This document shows, one piece after another, positions 23,850 to 36,568 of a stretch of 64,000 nt of DNA. Source of the stretch: Patella vulgata. Taxonomy: Eukaryota > Mollusca > Gastropoda > Patellidae. The notes beneath the pieces were generated by a model. The model was given only the letters and a program-made list of their open reading frames with translations, was not told the DNA's origin and did no database searches. Both the position numbers and the translations under genes were made by a program. Each line of letters begins with the position of its first letter. The stretch's first letter is position 1. The stretch spans positions 64,552,702 to 64,616,701 of the forward strand of contig NC_065881.2 in the NCBI RefSeq assembly GCF_932274485.2, read 5' to 3'.

Positions 23850-24461
23850 CCCCACATGCGAGCACTACAAGATAGATATATAAGCTGTGACGCTAGAATT
23901 TGGGTATAATTCACCCCCTTCCCTTTCCCTGCGGCTAGTTAACATTTTGCGTGAAATTAAAAGCAGTCGATGTGTTTACAACCGAAACATAATATTATTA
24001 TTGTTCCTGTCTTTCAAAATGCTGTCAGTGGGTGTATATTGTTTTCCTGACAACGTTAATGTATGTTACGTTTGGAAGTCATACCCTAGAAATATAATTC
24101 GTGTTCTTGTGTACTTTATAAAAAAAAGTTCCATTTATCCATTAACATCAGTTTCTGTCATCCTAATATATTGAAATGAATGTTTTGTCGTCACATTAAC
24201 TTTTTGATTCGTTTTATATTAGATATTGGAGAACAAAAACATGACCTTTCCCAAACAATCCAATTATTTCTGCTGCCTTTGAAAAGAAGAAAAAAATTCT
24301 AGAAAATATATGACAATAATTATTAAACAACCAATTTGTAGAATGAACTGAATACAAACATTATGTTTGAAAGAATTGTAATTTGAATGCGGGCAAAACA
24401 TTTGTTTTATTTTGAAATATGGTTCTTCTGATGATTGTATATAGCATACTACTGCTGTGGT

Positions 24462-24464
<3 letters not shown>

Positions 24465-24505
<41 letters not shown>
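24465..24505 (+). repeat. (CT)n microsatellite
   Basis: About 20 uninterrupted CT units. Confidence 0.95.
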
Positions 24506-24507
<2 letters not shown>

Positions 24508-24579
24508 CTACTCGAAAGTTGACCATCGTGTCGAAAACAGTATTAATTTCTGAACTCGGTGTTGATTGCTGGAAATAAA

Positions 24580-24942
24580 TCTGATTAAAACACAGATCCT
24601 ATTTCGTTTCGTTTTTTATACTTCAAAATTTCGTTTTATTTGGCTGTACTACACTAGGATCTGGAAGAGTTGTTATATAACCTGCGTTCTGGGTTGCGTG
24701 AGGGATTAGACAATGAAACCATCTGCTACGGCGACTTATGTGCGTGCGATGCACGGAATTGAGGGTAAACCACTAGAAATGTCAACGCTGATTGATTAAT
24801 CAATTTCTGACGTCATAGGGTCAAAAGCCGTTCGTACGACCCCTGACGTGACCCTCCAGTACAACTGGTCAGATCTTCATGTAGTGTAGACCATCGAAAG
24901 TATAAAAAAAGAAACGAAATATAGATCTGTAGTTTAATCAGA
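24580..24942. mobile_element. TIR element of about 363 bp
   Basis: Imperfect TIRs of about 46 bp: TCTGATTAAAACACAGATCC with TTTCGTTTCG on the left, CGAAATATAGATCTG with TTTAATCAGA on the right. No coding content. Confidence 0.7.
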
Positions 24943-25455
24943 TTGGCTAGTAAATCAACATCGTCCCACAATGTCATAATTCATCATTGGAACATTGTGA
25001 TTAGTGGGGCGGTTAAGCAAAAAATCGTGCACTTTGGGTTAAAAGCATGAAACTTGGCACATAGATGGCATCAACCCTACTGATTATTTTGGGATGTGGA
25101 TCCACCTCAGCAGCACCCCCTGGTGGTCGTTACGGCCATCTTTTACAAAATGGCCGCCTATCCATTGAAATACATATAACTAGGGTGTCACAATAAGACA
25201 TTTTTTTTACAAATCATTTCAGGCCAGCAATTTCCAAAGGCGAAATTGCTAGCTGAACACGATTTTTGAAAAAAGATTTATCTATGACGTCATTTTCGGT
25301 TGGGGTTTGTCTGATTTCAAAAATGGCCGCCAAAATGATAATGCTAATGATAATGTTAAGAATTGACACATTCTTTGGAGAAAATATCTGGTTATTCCGA
25401 CCCTCCACCCCCACCCCATAACAATACAACGGGGCCAACTGAGGCATTTTTAATT

Positions 25456-25680
25456 TCATCTCCTTTGTCTTTGCACCGTTTTACCGGAGTGAGAATCATT
25501 TATGGTATATGCAGTTGTTAAGAATTTAAGTTCTCCTATTCGTTCAGAAATGGTGATGTGATCCGTTTTTGCATCGAAGACTCTGTGTTTAGTAACTTTT
25601 GTGGTAGAGTCTAGATGTGGTATCCATAGGTCATTTTCGTCAGTGACGTATTTCACAACAAGTTCTACATGTAATAACAA
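25456..25680 (-). pseudogene. Coding-like fragment of unknown origin inside the TIR element
   Basis: A 74-codon open frame reads VKYVTDENDLWIP, LDSTTKVTKHRVFDAKTD and ISERIGELKFL. An acceptor-like TACATGTAG and a donor-like CCG|GTAAAA bracket it. Two decayed copies of the same peptide lie on the plus strand at about 25805-25970 (TVENDLWIP, LDYTTKVAGHRDFD, then VKYMTDKYESI, LDDTTNGF). I do not recognise the family; it could be a captured exon or a transposon gene. Confidence 0.4.
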
Positions 25681-25981
25681 CAGATTAGAAAAGAGGAAAT
25701 CGTGGGGGATGACTTTTGGGATAACAATACTATTCGTAAATGCATTTCAAATTATTTTCGTGATGATTATTTTTAAACTTAGAACTTGGTGTGCAATACA
25801 TTACAGTCGAAAATGATCTGTGGATACCATAGTTAGACTATACCACAAAAGTTGCCGGACATAGAGACTTTGATGATTCATTTTACACTTTTCACTTTGT
25901 GAAATACATGACTGACAAATATGAATCCATCTGTCTAGATGATACCACAAACGGTTTTCGGGCATAAGTCTTCTGAACCAG

Positions 25982-26283
25982 AAATGATGCAATGGAGTTT
26001 AATGTCCTACTGCTCTGTACTAACAAAGTTAATGAATATTGTTATTCGTCAAGCAGTGTGCTATGAGGAAAATTGGTCCAGACAGTGGTGCTATGGCCTA
26101 CTCTTATTTCGAATTCCAACTGTTTAGGGTTCTTTTATGCGCACGTCAACGTGTACATATAAACCTGGTTTCTTGAAAATCCCCCGTGCTGCATCCTGGA
26201 AAATCCTGAGGTACTTTCTTAGCAAACATAGGGATCGAACCCTGGTCCATGTTCTTGGCGAGTCTTACTCACTGAACCACTGT
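25982..26283 (-). mobile_element. SINE family A, full-length copy nested in the TIR element
   Basis: tRNA-like head CAGTGGTTCAGTGAGTAAGA, box B GGTTCGATCC, family body and GGACATTAAACTCCATTGC-like tail. Confidence 0.82.
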
Positions 26284-26679
26284 TTTGAACCATTTCTGAA
26301 TAAACAATAGATAAATTCGTAACAACTGGATATATATGCCCCATTGTTTTGCTGGAATAATATTAAATCTTGTTTATGTGAGATCCAGTATAACAATTCC
26401 AGTTACCATCAAAATAACTACTACTCTTTGCTATTACAAGCCAATCCAAGATGAAAATTCACAATTGTCCCTTTTTATTTTTAAGCAATCATCTACCATC
26501 TTCAAAATTTATTTTTGATGTAATATTCATTTTCAAAATTCATTTTTGAGGTAATATTCATTTTCAAAATTCATTTCTGAGGTTATTTTCAAGTTCATTG
26601 ACTTTGAAAACCCAATAAAGAACATTATTACAAGCCATACAAAACCGAAAAAATGGCGATTATCTGAAAAGTCTTTCTT

Positions 26680-27120
26680 TTTAGGGAAATTCTAGTCGCC
26701 ATTTTGGATTTTCAACCATCTTGGATTTTGGAAACTCTTCTTTTGAGGTTGTATTTAAGTTCAGTGACACAGAAAACCCTTTAAATCGCATATCACTAGC
26801 CATATAAAACTTTAAAATGATGATTATCCAAAAAATCGACCATTTTAGGGAAATTCTGGCCGCCATTTTGAATTTCCGCCATCTTGGATTTTGGAAACTC
26901 TTCTTTTGAGGTTGTATTTAAGTTCAGTGACACAGAAAACTCTTTAAATCGCATATCACTAGCCATATCAAACTTAAAAATGACGATTATCCGAAAAATC
27001 GACCATTTTAGGGAAATTCTGGCCGCCATTTTGAATTTCCGCCATCTTGGATTTTGGAAACTCTTCATATTTAGATTAATTTTAAGTTCAGTGACACTGA
27101 AAACACTTTAAATTACATAT
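26680..27120 (+). repeat. 163-bp tandem repeat (about 2.7 copies)
   Basis: TTGGATTTTGGAAACTCTTC recurs at 26721, 26884 and 27047, each with GGCCGCCATTTTGAATTTCC and TTTAAATCGCATATCACTAG in between. Confidence 0.85.
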
Positions 27121-27999
27121 TATAAACCATATCAAAGAGTGAAATGAGCTTGAAAAGTTATTTCCAATATTTATTTATTTTTAAGTTTAAACAAAATATT
27201 CTTTTAATTTATTTTGAATGTGGTGTTTGATGTAATTGATTATATCTTATATTTTTGTGTCCGCTGGCTTGGTTGACCTTAGAGCAATACATTTAGACAC
27301 CTAGACCATGGTTCTACAATGTATACTTCTAAAGATATATATGTATTTCAATAAATTGGCGGCCATTTTGAGAAAAATCGCCGTAACGACCACCAGGTGG
27401 GGCTGGTGAGGTGGATCCACATCTCAAAATATTCAGTAGGGTTGATCCATCTGTGTGCCAAGTTTCATGCTTTTAACCCAAAATGCACGATTCAGGAATA
27501 TTTCTTCAGGAATATGACGTTTTACAGAACCTAGTGCTCCCTCACTACAGCGGCAAGGTTGAGGACATACCCATAAGAAATATCATCAGCTGAATACTGT
27601 ACATTCGTTCGCTCGTTGGACTTAACATTCGTTCGCGCGTGTGACTTGACACTCGCTTCCACAAAGAGTGATATCGGAGACTCATATTTTCTAGGAAATT
27701 CCCAAAAGAGCCAAGTGTGATATAGATACTAGTCTGACATTGGGTAGAAAGGACGACCGAGAAAGTTATTCAGGGATACTGTATAAAACACAATACATGT
27801 ACATATTTTACTGTTGCGTCATCAATCAACTAAATCGCTTCTATTTGATATATGATCTTTTTTTATCCATTTAAAATAAAATATTAATAACCCAAAAACA
27901 GATATAATATAGATGGCGCTTAGTGTATTTCAACGTAATGAGATATAACATTTATACTCCAGTTACCATGTCATTTGTAAACATCAGGGGCGTAAATGT

Positions 28000-28560
28000 G
28001 GATGTGGGGGGGGGGGGGCAGCGAAAAAAATAGTCGGTCGCAAAATAAGTGCAGTCGATCTCAAAATAAGTGCTCACTGAATTAATGAGGTAAACAAACA
28101 ATGCCAAAATAGAAGAAAAAAAAACAATTTTATGTATTTGCGTCAATCCGTACACCTAAATTGCATTCGTCACGCTACTCACCCAAAACTTTAGTATAAA
28201 ATAACCTTGTTAACTTCTCATGTTTGAAAAAAATGTTTTTTACCCATATTCTGTTGTGAGTTGGTCTAAGAAAAAAATCCCCCCCCCCCCCCCTGGGAGA
28301 AAAATAGTCTGTCTCAAAATAAGTGCAGTCACTGCAGTCGGTCTCAAAATTATGCATCGGCGACTGACGAAATGAATTAATGAGGTAAAGAAACAATGCC
28401 AGAACAGAAGGGAAAAATCGCAAATACGTGCACCTAAATTTCTTACGTCACATAGTCGGTCTCAAAATAGGTGCTCACTGCAGTCGGCCTCAGATTAAAT
28501 GAATTAACGAGGTAAACAATGCCAAAATAGAAGGGAAGAATTTTGTGTGAATCCGTGCAC
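28000..28560 (+). repeat. Degenerate repeat, three units, with long G and C homopolymers
   Basis: AGTCGGTCTCAAAATAAGTG and AATTAATGAGGTAAACAAAC with AATGCCAAAATAGAAG recur at about 28033, 28310 and 28452. A run of 10 G (about 28009) and 14 C (about 28280) stand at unit starts. Confidence 0.65.
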
Positions 28561-29979
28561 CTAAATTGCAACGGTATGGTATAAAATAATCTTGTCAACT
28601 TGTCATGTTTGAAAAAAAAATTCCCTGTTATGAGTATGTTGGTCTAAGAAATTGAGAGAGCTTGTTACGAAGATTTTGATAACTTAAATTATATTATTGA
28701 TTGTCATACGAATATCATTAGTCGAACAGTTGGTAAGAAGTTATCGGAAGCATAGTTTGTTTCAGAAATACGTAAAAAAAATCTTTAAACTATGAAATGT
28801 CAAAGTGATCTATTGAATTTTTACTTGTTGCATATTTAATCCCAGTAGAAATTAAAACGTATTTTACTCATATCGTAAATATATTCTGACCATCAGATTT
28901 CTGCTGAAAACTTTCCCCAGACCCCAAAGTCCAGTAAATAGCATTTCAAAGACCAAGTCAGCGCCCCTCTGAGACAAAGTCCCCTCAGGCCCAGTTCCAA
29001 AAAATTAAAAGCTCAGTTACATAATCTACAGTGCATCGCCCAGTTATTAGTACCACTAGTGAGTGGGGTGACAGACTGTAGAATTGTTATTTCTACTCTC
29101 ACAAAACAGGCGAAATTGAGCCCATTTGTCATGAAATTAACTAAAACTTTTCAGGCCTAGTCCCCAAAAATTAAAAGGTCTGAAATTGTTTCGCGCCTGC
29201 GCCACTAGATTCCAATATAACATCATTCTTCTACTCCTCAGTTGTCTTATACTGCCTCAGCACTAACATATTCACGGTTATAGTGAACTGCCTAGGCCAG
29301 TTAGTATGGAGCGGAATTTCCCCCATAATTCTAACTCCTAACCTAGTTATGCGTATGCTAATATGCTTACTTCTATGCATGTAACTTCTTACTAACACAT
29401 TTTAAATTGGCTATTTACACATGTAAAAGTGCTAATTTATATGACTTATTTTTTTTAAATATTGCAGTTAGAATTTGTCTTTTGTTCTATTTCCATTATT
29501 ACTTTTAATTTATTGTAGGCAGTTAGCTTCGTTAACATTTCGACATGTTACAAATGTTTCGCGGTAAAGGCGCCATAATTCTAAGCTCATTTTGGTAACA
29601 GATGGCGCTATTTATTGTATGGTGGCTCATTGGGAACATGAACAATTGACCCGACAGAAATGACGACATTTTTTGTCAAAAATAATACAAATATTTTACG
29701 TACAAAAGCAAACTAGTCTAAACTATTTTCGATAAATAAATAGGCTATTTTATCGTGCATTTCCACAAACAATTAACTGTCGATTGTTTTGGTCTATCTG
29801 TTTTCTAAAAGGATAATATATACGCCATGCATGAAATTGAATACATCAATATAAATCGGTCATGCTTAGTTTAGCTTGTCTCTTCCCCTCAAAATTATGA
29901 AATATTTTACGCGCACAAATAAAGTATTTATGATATCATTGAAGTAATCTATAGCGGGCCAGGCTTCCAAATCATCGGG

Positions 29980-30250
29980 GGCCGCGGTGTCTCGATGAGT
30001 AAGTCACTGGCTCGGTTATCAGAAGGTTCCGAGTTCGCTCCCGGAGTTGAAAGAGAAAGTTCCTCAGGTTTTCCGACGTGGTTTCCACTTGTCAGTTTTA
30101 ATGGGACGAACACGTGATGGCGTGCACCAAGAGTAGGCCATCGCGCCCCTGTCCGTACAAAATCCCCAGAAATTGCACACTTCATGATGTATGCCCGTCT
30201 TCATTAGCACAGTCGGTGCGTAGCAACAGGACGTTAAACTTTATTTCATT
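29980..30250 (+). mobile_element. SINE family A copy
   Basis: Head GGTGTCTCGATGAGTAAGTC, box B-like GAGTTCGCTCCCGG, body, TATGCCCGTCTTCATTAGC and tail AGGACGTTAAACTTTATTTC. Confidence 0.82.
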
Positions 30251-30790
30251 TCCAAATCACCGGTTTTGTGTTAGGATGTAGGAAGACTTTTAGGGATTGG
30301 GCGAACGATTCACCGCCCTTATTGACCCCATTCTATAGGGTCATAAGTTTTAATAGGACGAACACGTGATGGCGTGCACCAAGAGTAGGCCATCGCGCCC
30401 CTGTCCGTACAAAATCCCCAGAAATTGCACACTTCATGATGTATGCCCGTCTTCATTAGCACATAACAGTCGGTGCGTAGCAACAGGACGTTAAACTTTA
30501 TTTCATTTCCAAATCACCGGTTTTGTGTTAGGATGTAGGAAGACTTTTAGGGATTGGGCGAACGATTCACCGCTCTTATTGACCCCATTCTATAGGGTCA
30601 TAACTAAACGAATGATGTATGCCCGTCTTCATTAGCACATAACAGTCGGTGCGTAGCAACAGGACGTTAAACTTTATTTCATTTCCAAATCACCGGTTTT
30701 GTGTTAGGATGTAGGAAGACTTTTAGGGATTGGGCGAACGATTCACCGCTCTTATTGACCCCATTCTATAGGGTCATAACTAAACGAATT
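30095..30790 (+). repeat. Tandem duplications of the SINE 3' end plus flank
   Basis: TTTTAATGGGACGAACACG recurs after 256 bp (30095, 30351). GATGTATGCCCGTCTTCATT recurs after 176 bp (30438, 30614), each with TAGGATGTAGGAAGACTTTT and CCATTCTATAGGGTCATAA. The copies are nearly identical. Confidence 0.88.
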
Positions 30791-30910
30791 TAAAGTTGGT
30801 ATAGTTCTACATTGTTTACACTCTCTCATCAAAGTCCCATATTATGCTCCCGTTGAGGGGTTTCGGGGTAATTGTCACCACCCCTCCCCTCTTATATTTT
30901 AATGTTTCCA

Positions 30911-31218
30911 AATGAAATGGAGTTTAACGTCCTACTGTTCTGCTCCGAACTGGGCTAATGAAGACGGGCATACGCCATACAGTGTGCTATGAGGGATATT
31001 TTGCTCGGACAGCGGCACTACGGACTATTCTTATATCGAATTTCAACTGTCAAGGGATCTTTTACGTGCACTCCAATTAGTACACGGGCCCTCGGTCCTG
31101 CATCACTGACAAGGGGGAACCACGCCGTAAAATCTGGATGAACTTTCTCGGCCTATGCAGGGATCGAACACCCGATCTCCAGCCTAGCGAGCCAGCGTCA
31201 TACCTACTTAGCCACCGT
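30911..31218 (-). mobile_element. SINE family A, full-length copy
   Basis: Head GTCACGGTGGCTAAGTAGGT, box B GTGTTCGATCCCTG, full body and tail TTAAACTCCATTTC. A C run flanks its 5' end. Confidence 0.85.
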
Positions 31219-31266
31219 GACCCCCCCCCCCATTAATGTTTCCATAGGGTAGTATAGACAAATATG

Positions 31267-32328
31267 CACTGTAACAAAAATTTCCGTGAAAAAACGTAAA
31301 AAATTCCGGAAACAAAAATTACCAGGAAAATTTTATCCGTATTTATTTTTCCTGTAATTTACAGAAATTCCTTCAATTAACATAAATTCCATTTTCAAAT
31401 ACAGAAAAAAAAAATCCTGGTAAATTTTGTTTCCTGACCATGAAGGTGATAAAAATTTCATTGAATTAACCATTGACTTTATACGCGTGCGTGAAATAGC
31501 TTTATTTAACGTCCGCTTCCACCGAAGTGATATCGCAAATAAGCTTCCACCGAAGTGATATCGCAAATAATTTTTAAACGTAACCTCTTTTCGCTATTAT
31601 AAGAATCGAGAGCAAGGTATCACAAACCGCTACTCGTCAGTGGTTGGAGGATTTCAGATGTAAGTTTGCGGTATTATCAATTCGCAGGTATGCAGACTCT
31701 GTCATAGAGACAAACCGACTTACACTGGCCAACCGGTTGTACTATCCGGACTTTAGCGTGCTTGATTACCAGATATTACAACCTTAACACCCGCAGCATT
31801 AAAACATACTTTTACATATTTATGAAAATACTTACAATCTGATTACCGTATGATGAATAACAATACACCTTATAGATCTTATGAATAATGGAAATTAGAT
31901 ATACATGTCATATTATGGTTAATAAATTGAAATGAATACTATAACATGATGATTATTAGGAATGATTATATATGTATACGATTACTTATCGTTGCACCGT
32001 TTATCCCGTAAAACAACAGAATTAAGTCCATTACAGAACGGAATAAAACATTTTATCCCTAAATTTCACGGAACTTCCTTGTCATTCCACCGTTTATTCC
32101 GTAAAATAACAGAATTAAGTCCGTTATAGAAGGGAATAAAACATTTTATCCCTAAATTTCACGGAAATTTCCTGTTACTGAATATTCCACAGAAATACAT
32201 AAAACACGTAATTTGAAGAAATAATTCAGACAATTAACACAATTTCTCCAAAAAATCCATCGATTAACAGAAAAAAGGTGTTAAATTACGGAATTCGGCC
32301 ACATAAAAAATGGATATTTTTTACAGTG
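31267..32328. mobile_element. TIR element, 1.06 kb, starting CACTGTAA
   Basis: Termini CACTGTAACAAAAATTTCCG and TGGATATTTTTTACAGTG. Many internal TTTCACGGAA and TTTTATCC motifs. A 90-bp internal unit (GTAAAACAACAGAATTAAGT) is doubled at about 32008 and 32100. No reading frame of note. The short TIR recalls hAT-like MITEs, but this is unproven. Confidence 0.65.
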
Positions 32329-32555
32329 TGGTTTCGATTTGGGCACATATCTCATGATAACATTCTGGATTATAGCTCCTGATCGTACGAAAATCGTTCA
32401 CATAGCTTGTGGGTCACAATTTTTATTCGATTTATTTTAAAACTAAAATTGAATGTTATATCCGAAAGAACTCGAATAGGTTCAATTTTGGCACATAATT
32501 ATTGGACCGTAATTTCCTGGATTTTAGCCCCGAAGAGATCATAATTTTGAAAAAA

Positions 32556-32682
32556 AAAACACAACACAGTTTATATGGAAATACAATCACTGGTTTATAA
32601 GTATAGCACGACGTTTCGACAAGTATTCTCTTATCGTTATCAAGCACAAATGTATTTCCATATAAACTGTGTTGTGTTTTTA
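32556..32682. repeat. Hairpin with 29-bp arms
   Basis: AACACAACACAGTTTATATG (with GAAATAC) on the left and its complement on the right, around a 64-bp loop. Confidence 0.85.
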
Positions 32683-33810
32683 ATGTGTTCAATCGCTAAA
32701 TGCCACTCAAGGATTATCATAATTTTGATTCTTTTCCGAACACATTGTGAACGCGATACAGGCTATAGTTTTTAACAGATTTTTTTTTTAACAAATTAGG
32801 TTATAGCCCCTTAGCCGAAACCCCTTTAATATTCAACCTTCTGTAAAATATAAAATATTGTTTATAAACCAAAACAAACACAATAAAAACTTAGAATAAT
32901 TTATTTTTGCACGTAAAATACTTTATTTTTTCTTTTAGAGAAAAAAATAGCCTAATTTCTTTTAAAAAATTGTCGAGAATGACTTACTTTTGTACCTATG
33001 TTTGAAAGCAAAAATGCCGTGTTTTTGGGTTATATAAAAAGGCACAACTTCACATGTCCTCAATGGACCACCATATAATAAACAGCGCCACCTGTTACCA
33101 TAATGAGAGTTAGAATTATGTCTACCATAACGGGTTAAAAGGGAGTCATAATTTTAACGCACATTATGGTAACAGATGGCGCTGTTTATTGTGGCTCATT
33201 GTAATTACTTCTATACATGTAAGTTCTTACTAACACATGCTAAATTGGCTATTTACACATGTAAAAATGCTAATTTATATAACTTATTTTTTAAATAATG
33301 CTGTTAGAATTTGTATTTTGTTCTATTTCCATTATTACATTTAATTTATTGTAGTCTGTATAGTTTCGTTAACATTTTGACATTTCACAAATGTTTCGCG
33401 GTAAAGCCGTCATAATGCTAAGCTCATTTTGGTAACAGATGGCGCTATTTATTGTATGGAGGCTGGTTATGTAAAATCTCGCCTTTTTCATAACCCGACA
33501 GAAAAAATTATAAAGTATTTTATGTACAAAACCAAACTGTTGTAGATATTTTTAAAATATATAAATAGGCTTCCCTGTCGTGCATTTTCCAATATACTGC
33601 TATATCGATTGATTTGGCATATATTGTTTCTAAAAGAACAATAAAATATATAGAAAGAACTCATTACGTCATGCAGTGAATAAATAAATATATAGGTAAT
33701 GATAAGTTTAGCGTATCTTTTCCCCTCAAATTTATGATATATTTTTCGCACAACAGTAAAGTATTTTTGATATTATTTTAGCTTTCTATCGGATCAAGCC
33801 TCCAAATCAT

Positions 33811-34045
33811 CGTGAGCCGCGGTTGCTCGGTTAGTATGTCCCTGACTCGGTCTCGGGTTCGCTCCCGGTATTGGAAGACGGGGTTCCTGACAAGGCACAC
33901 TGTCTAGTCGTTCTAATAGCGTGCACGTAAAAGAGCCATGGACGTTGGGATTTGAAATAAGAGTAGGCCGTAGCGCCGCTGTCCTTGCAAAAATCACCTC
34001 ACACTGCACACTTCATGGCGTATTCCCGTCTTGATGGGAGAATAG
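33811..34045 (+). mobile_element. SINE family A copy in the second 0.85-kb duplicate
   Basis: GCGGTTGCTCGGTTAGTATG head, GGGTTCGCTCCCGG box B, body and GTATTCCCGTCTTGATG. The tail is lost. It holds the same position as the copy at 29980. Confidence 0.78.
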
Positions 34046-34066
34046 ATAGGCCCAAAGATCTGACTA

Positions 34067-34340
34067 ATGTAAAGAGAATTTGCTGAAAATTTCAGTTCCC
34101 CTCTGAACCTAGAATTTAGCGATCGAATTTGGGCCTAGCTTCGATCATCATTACTAAAGTCGGTACGAAAAAAACAACATAATCTCGATTATCCATTTTT
34201 TGATTTAATCATGAATGAGCGTTGAGCAGCAGATCAGATCCTAATCCAGTAAACATCCCAGGCTAGCGATGACATCGACAGTTGATTATGGTCTGGATAA
34301 GTTAATTAATGTCTAATTAATAATTTAGATAACATTTCAG
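34067..34340 (+). mobile_element. TTAA-ended MITE, copy 6 (both ends truncated)
   Basis: AATTTGCTGAAAATTTCAGT through TTAGATAACATTTCAGG. Confidence 0.82.
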
Positions 34341-35500
34341 GCGCTTTATTATCTAAATTATCATTTCCTGTTCCTCAATTCAATCTAAAATAAAATAAGA
34401 TATTGTTTATAAACCAAGACAAACACACAAAATAACTTTGTTCAACTGGTGTATTTCTATATTACATAAATATTATCAGAATAATTTACTTTTGTACGTA
34501 ATATATTTTGTTTATCTTTTGAGGAAAAAATAGCCTATTACTTCTCTTAAAAATATCGAGAACGAATATTGCAAAAAAAAAGGCTAAATCAATCGATAAG
34601 GCCGTATTAGGGCAAATGCACGAAAAAGTAGCCTATTTATTCATCTGAAAAATATATAGAATAATTTGCTTTTGTACGTAAAATATTTTAGTATTTCTGA
34701 CAGAAAAATGTCGTCATGAAAAGGGCGAGATTTTACATGTCCCCAATATTAGCATACGCATTACTAGGTTAGGAGTTAGCATTATGGGGGAAATTCCGCT
34801 CCATAAGTTAGTAGTACCGCTGGTGTGTGGGGCGTCAGACTGTACAAATGTTCTGGTTCTCTTGTTCACAAGAATTTGCTCCCAGCAATGACCTCAAATG
34901 CCAGGATATTGATTCAATTTTTCAAAAGTTTCTCAGGTTGCTCAGTGTTATAGCCACTGCCCCTAAGGTTCACAATCATCATATTATATGACAAACTTTA
35001 TGTCAATTTGAATAAAACTGCTTTCTGACGAGATAACGATCAGCGAAAAACTATATAGACAATACGTTCTATGTTCTAGCGGGGCGCTCAGACAGTGTTA
35101 TAGCCAGTATTTTGTTTACCATCATTGTGGGTCGGGATTGTGGATGGTGTCCTAGATTTGCAACCGCCCCACCCCCTATTCCCAGCTTCCAGATCAGCTA
35201 GAAAACTGTCATCTGTGGTGCTCAGCCCCTGACTGCGTCACTCGTATTAGGGACATGTGCATCAGTCGGTCGCATTTTTGCTAAACACCCCCCTCCCCCA
35301 CCAAACAAAATTTGTATGTACGCACCTGAAGATGGGACAACCAATAAGCCCAGGAGAGTGATTGCCTGTCACCCTCTGTTTTCTCGCTACAGTTGCTGTA
35401 AAAAAAAGTACAAAACACCCATTCTAATTACCATCTATGAATCCTAGGGCTATATTATAATTGAGTATATTGCTATACAAACGGAACAGTCCACTGGGCC

Positions 35501-36258
35501 TACCATGTATCATCCTCGGTTACCCAGTGTACTCATTCCGTTCTACTCCTTTATACCCTGGGTTAATCCATAGGGTTTCCACGATTTCAAATTACCTGTC
35601 CTGGCCTAGAATGTAGCTACAGTCTACGAACCAATCAGAAAACAGTTTACACACCAATCGTTTCGCCTTCGTTTTTATAAGGGTAGATAACCATATTCAT
35701 GTCCATTTACTGAATGATTTATGTAAATAATGTATATATTTATAATTTATTTATATTTAATTGTATTGTCAAAATCTGTAGTTTGTGTTGTTGATTTCAA
35801 ATATGTATAACATCTATATGTTTGACTTTTGTTATTATTATTACTATTCGTTCTTTGTCTGAAATATGTCATTCTGTTATGTTTATTATTATTTAACTTA
35901 TACATGGCAATTTGATTCTCAATAACATCTCTACGATATAACGTGGACATAAAATTCCGGGAACGAACGATTCTAAATAAAACTAATGACCCTACATTAT
36001 TATATGAACGTCTGGTCTTCATTAACATAATATATAATTGGTTGTTTATAATTACGCATTTAGAATAGGCTAACATTGTCCGATGAGAGTTACTTACCTT
36101 TGCCAACTTCCTTTTCAAATAACAATTTATGGGATTGGTCGATAAAAATAGCACAATCATCAAGCGCCGATAACTTGAAAACGTGTCTCCCCCATAGATT
36201 AACCCAGGGTATAGTGGAGTAGAACGGAATGAGTACACTGGGTAACCGAGGATGACCA
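35501..36258. mobile_element. TIR element, about 0.76 kb
   Basis: TIRs of about 75 bp: CATCCTCGGTTACCCAGTGT with ACTCATTCCGTTCTACTCC and CCCTGGGTTAATC, repeated inverted at the right end. The 170-codon minus frame inside (35747-36259) starts within the TIR and shows no known domain. Confidence 0.75.
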
Positions 36259-36568
36259 TGTATACGACAGTTCAAACATTTAGTAAGTGCCAGAATTGAA
36301 AACTTAATTTCAATTAGTTAGTTAGGCCTAAATTAGATTACCTGAGCCACTATATATATACATGCAACAGAAAAAATTCCGAAAAACCTCGTGCGTGGTT
36401 ATGTCACATGAGAGGAATAACCAAAAATGATTGGTTTAATAATAGGTGAATTTCCTTGATTGTCGCTTAAGGTGAGCACATTACACGATTTGTTGCCGAT
36501 GAAGCGACGACTTGGGCGATCATATCAAATATGTCTCATATTATCGCCGCGATGGTCGCAGGCGACGA

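Larger units (their letters stand above)
25023..27492. mobile_element. Large TIR element, 2.47 kb, with nested SINE
   Basis: Inverted ends of about 160 bp (25023-25183, 27337-27492) share AATCGTGCAC, GGGTTAAAAGCATGAAACTT and GATGTGGATCCACCTCA. Inside are a 163-bp tandem repeat, a nested SINE and three decayed pieces of one reading frame near 25450-25970. No catalytic domain recognised; class unknown. Confidence 0.78.
29300..34812. other. Nested repeat block bounded by inverted ends
   Basis: GGAGCGGAATTTCCCCCATA with CTAACTCCTAACCTAG stands at about 29307-29345, and its complement at about 34765-34802. A 0.85-kb segment is present twice in direct order (about 29365-30240 and 33205-34045), each ending in a SINE. 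GGTAACAGATGGCGCTATTT recurs at about 29600, 33170 and 33430, and inverted near 33090. Confidence 0.6.

Noticed and set aside
24465-24505. CRISPR-like or regulatory array
   Set aside because: It is a plain CT microsatellite. No CRISPR-type repeat-spacer pattern occurs anywhere in the window.
35747-36259. 170-codon minus-strand open frame
   Set aside because: It begins in the TIR of a 0.76-kb element, is of low complexity (Asn/Lys-rich towards its end) and has no recognisable domain.
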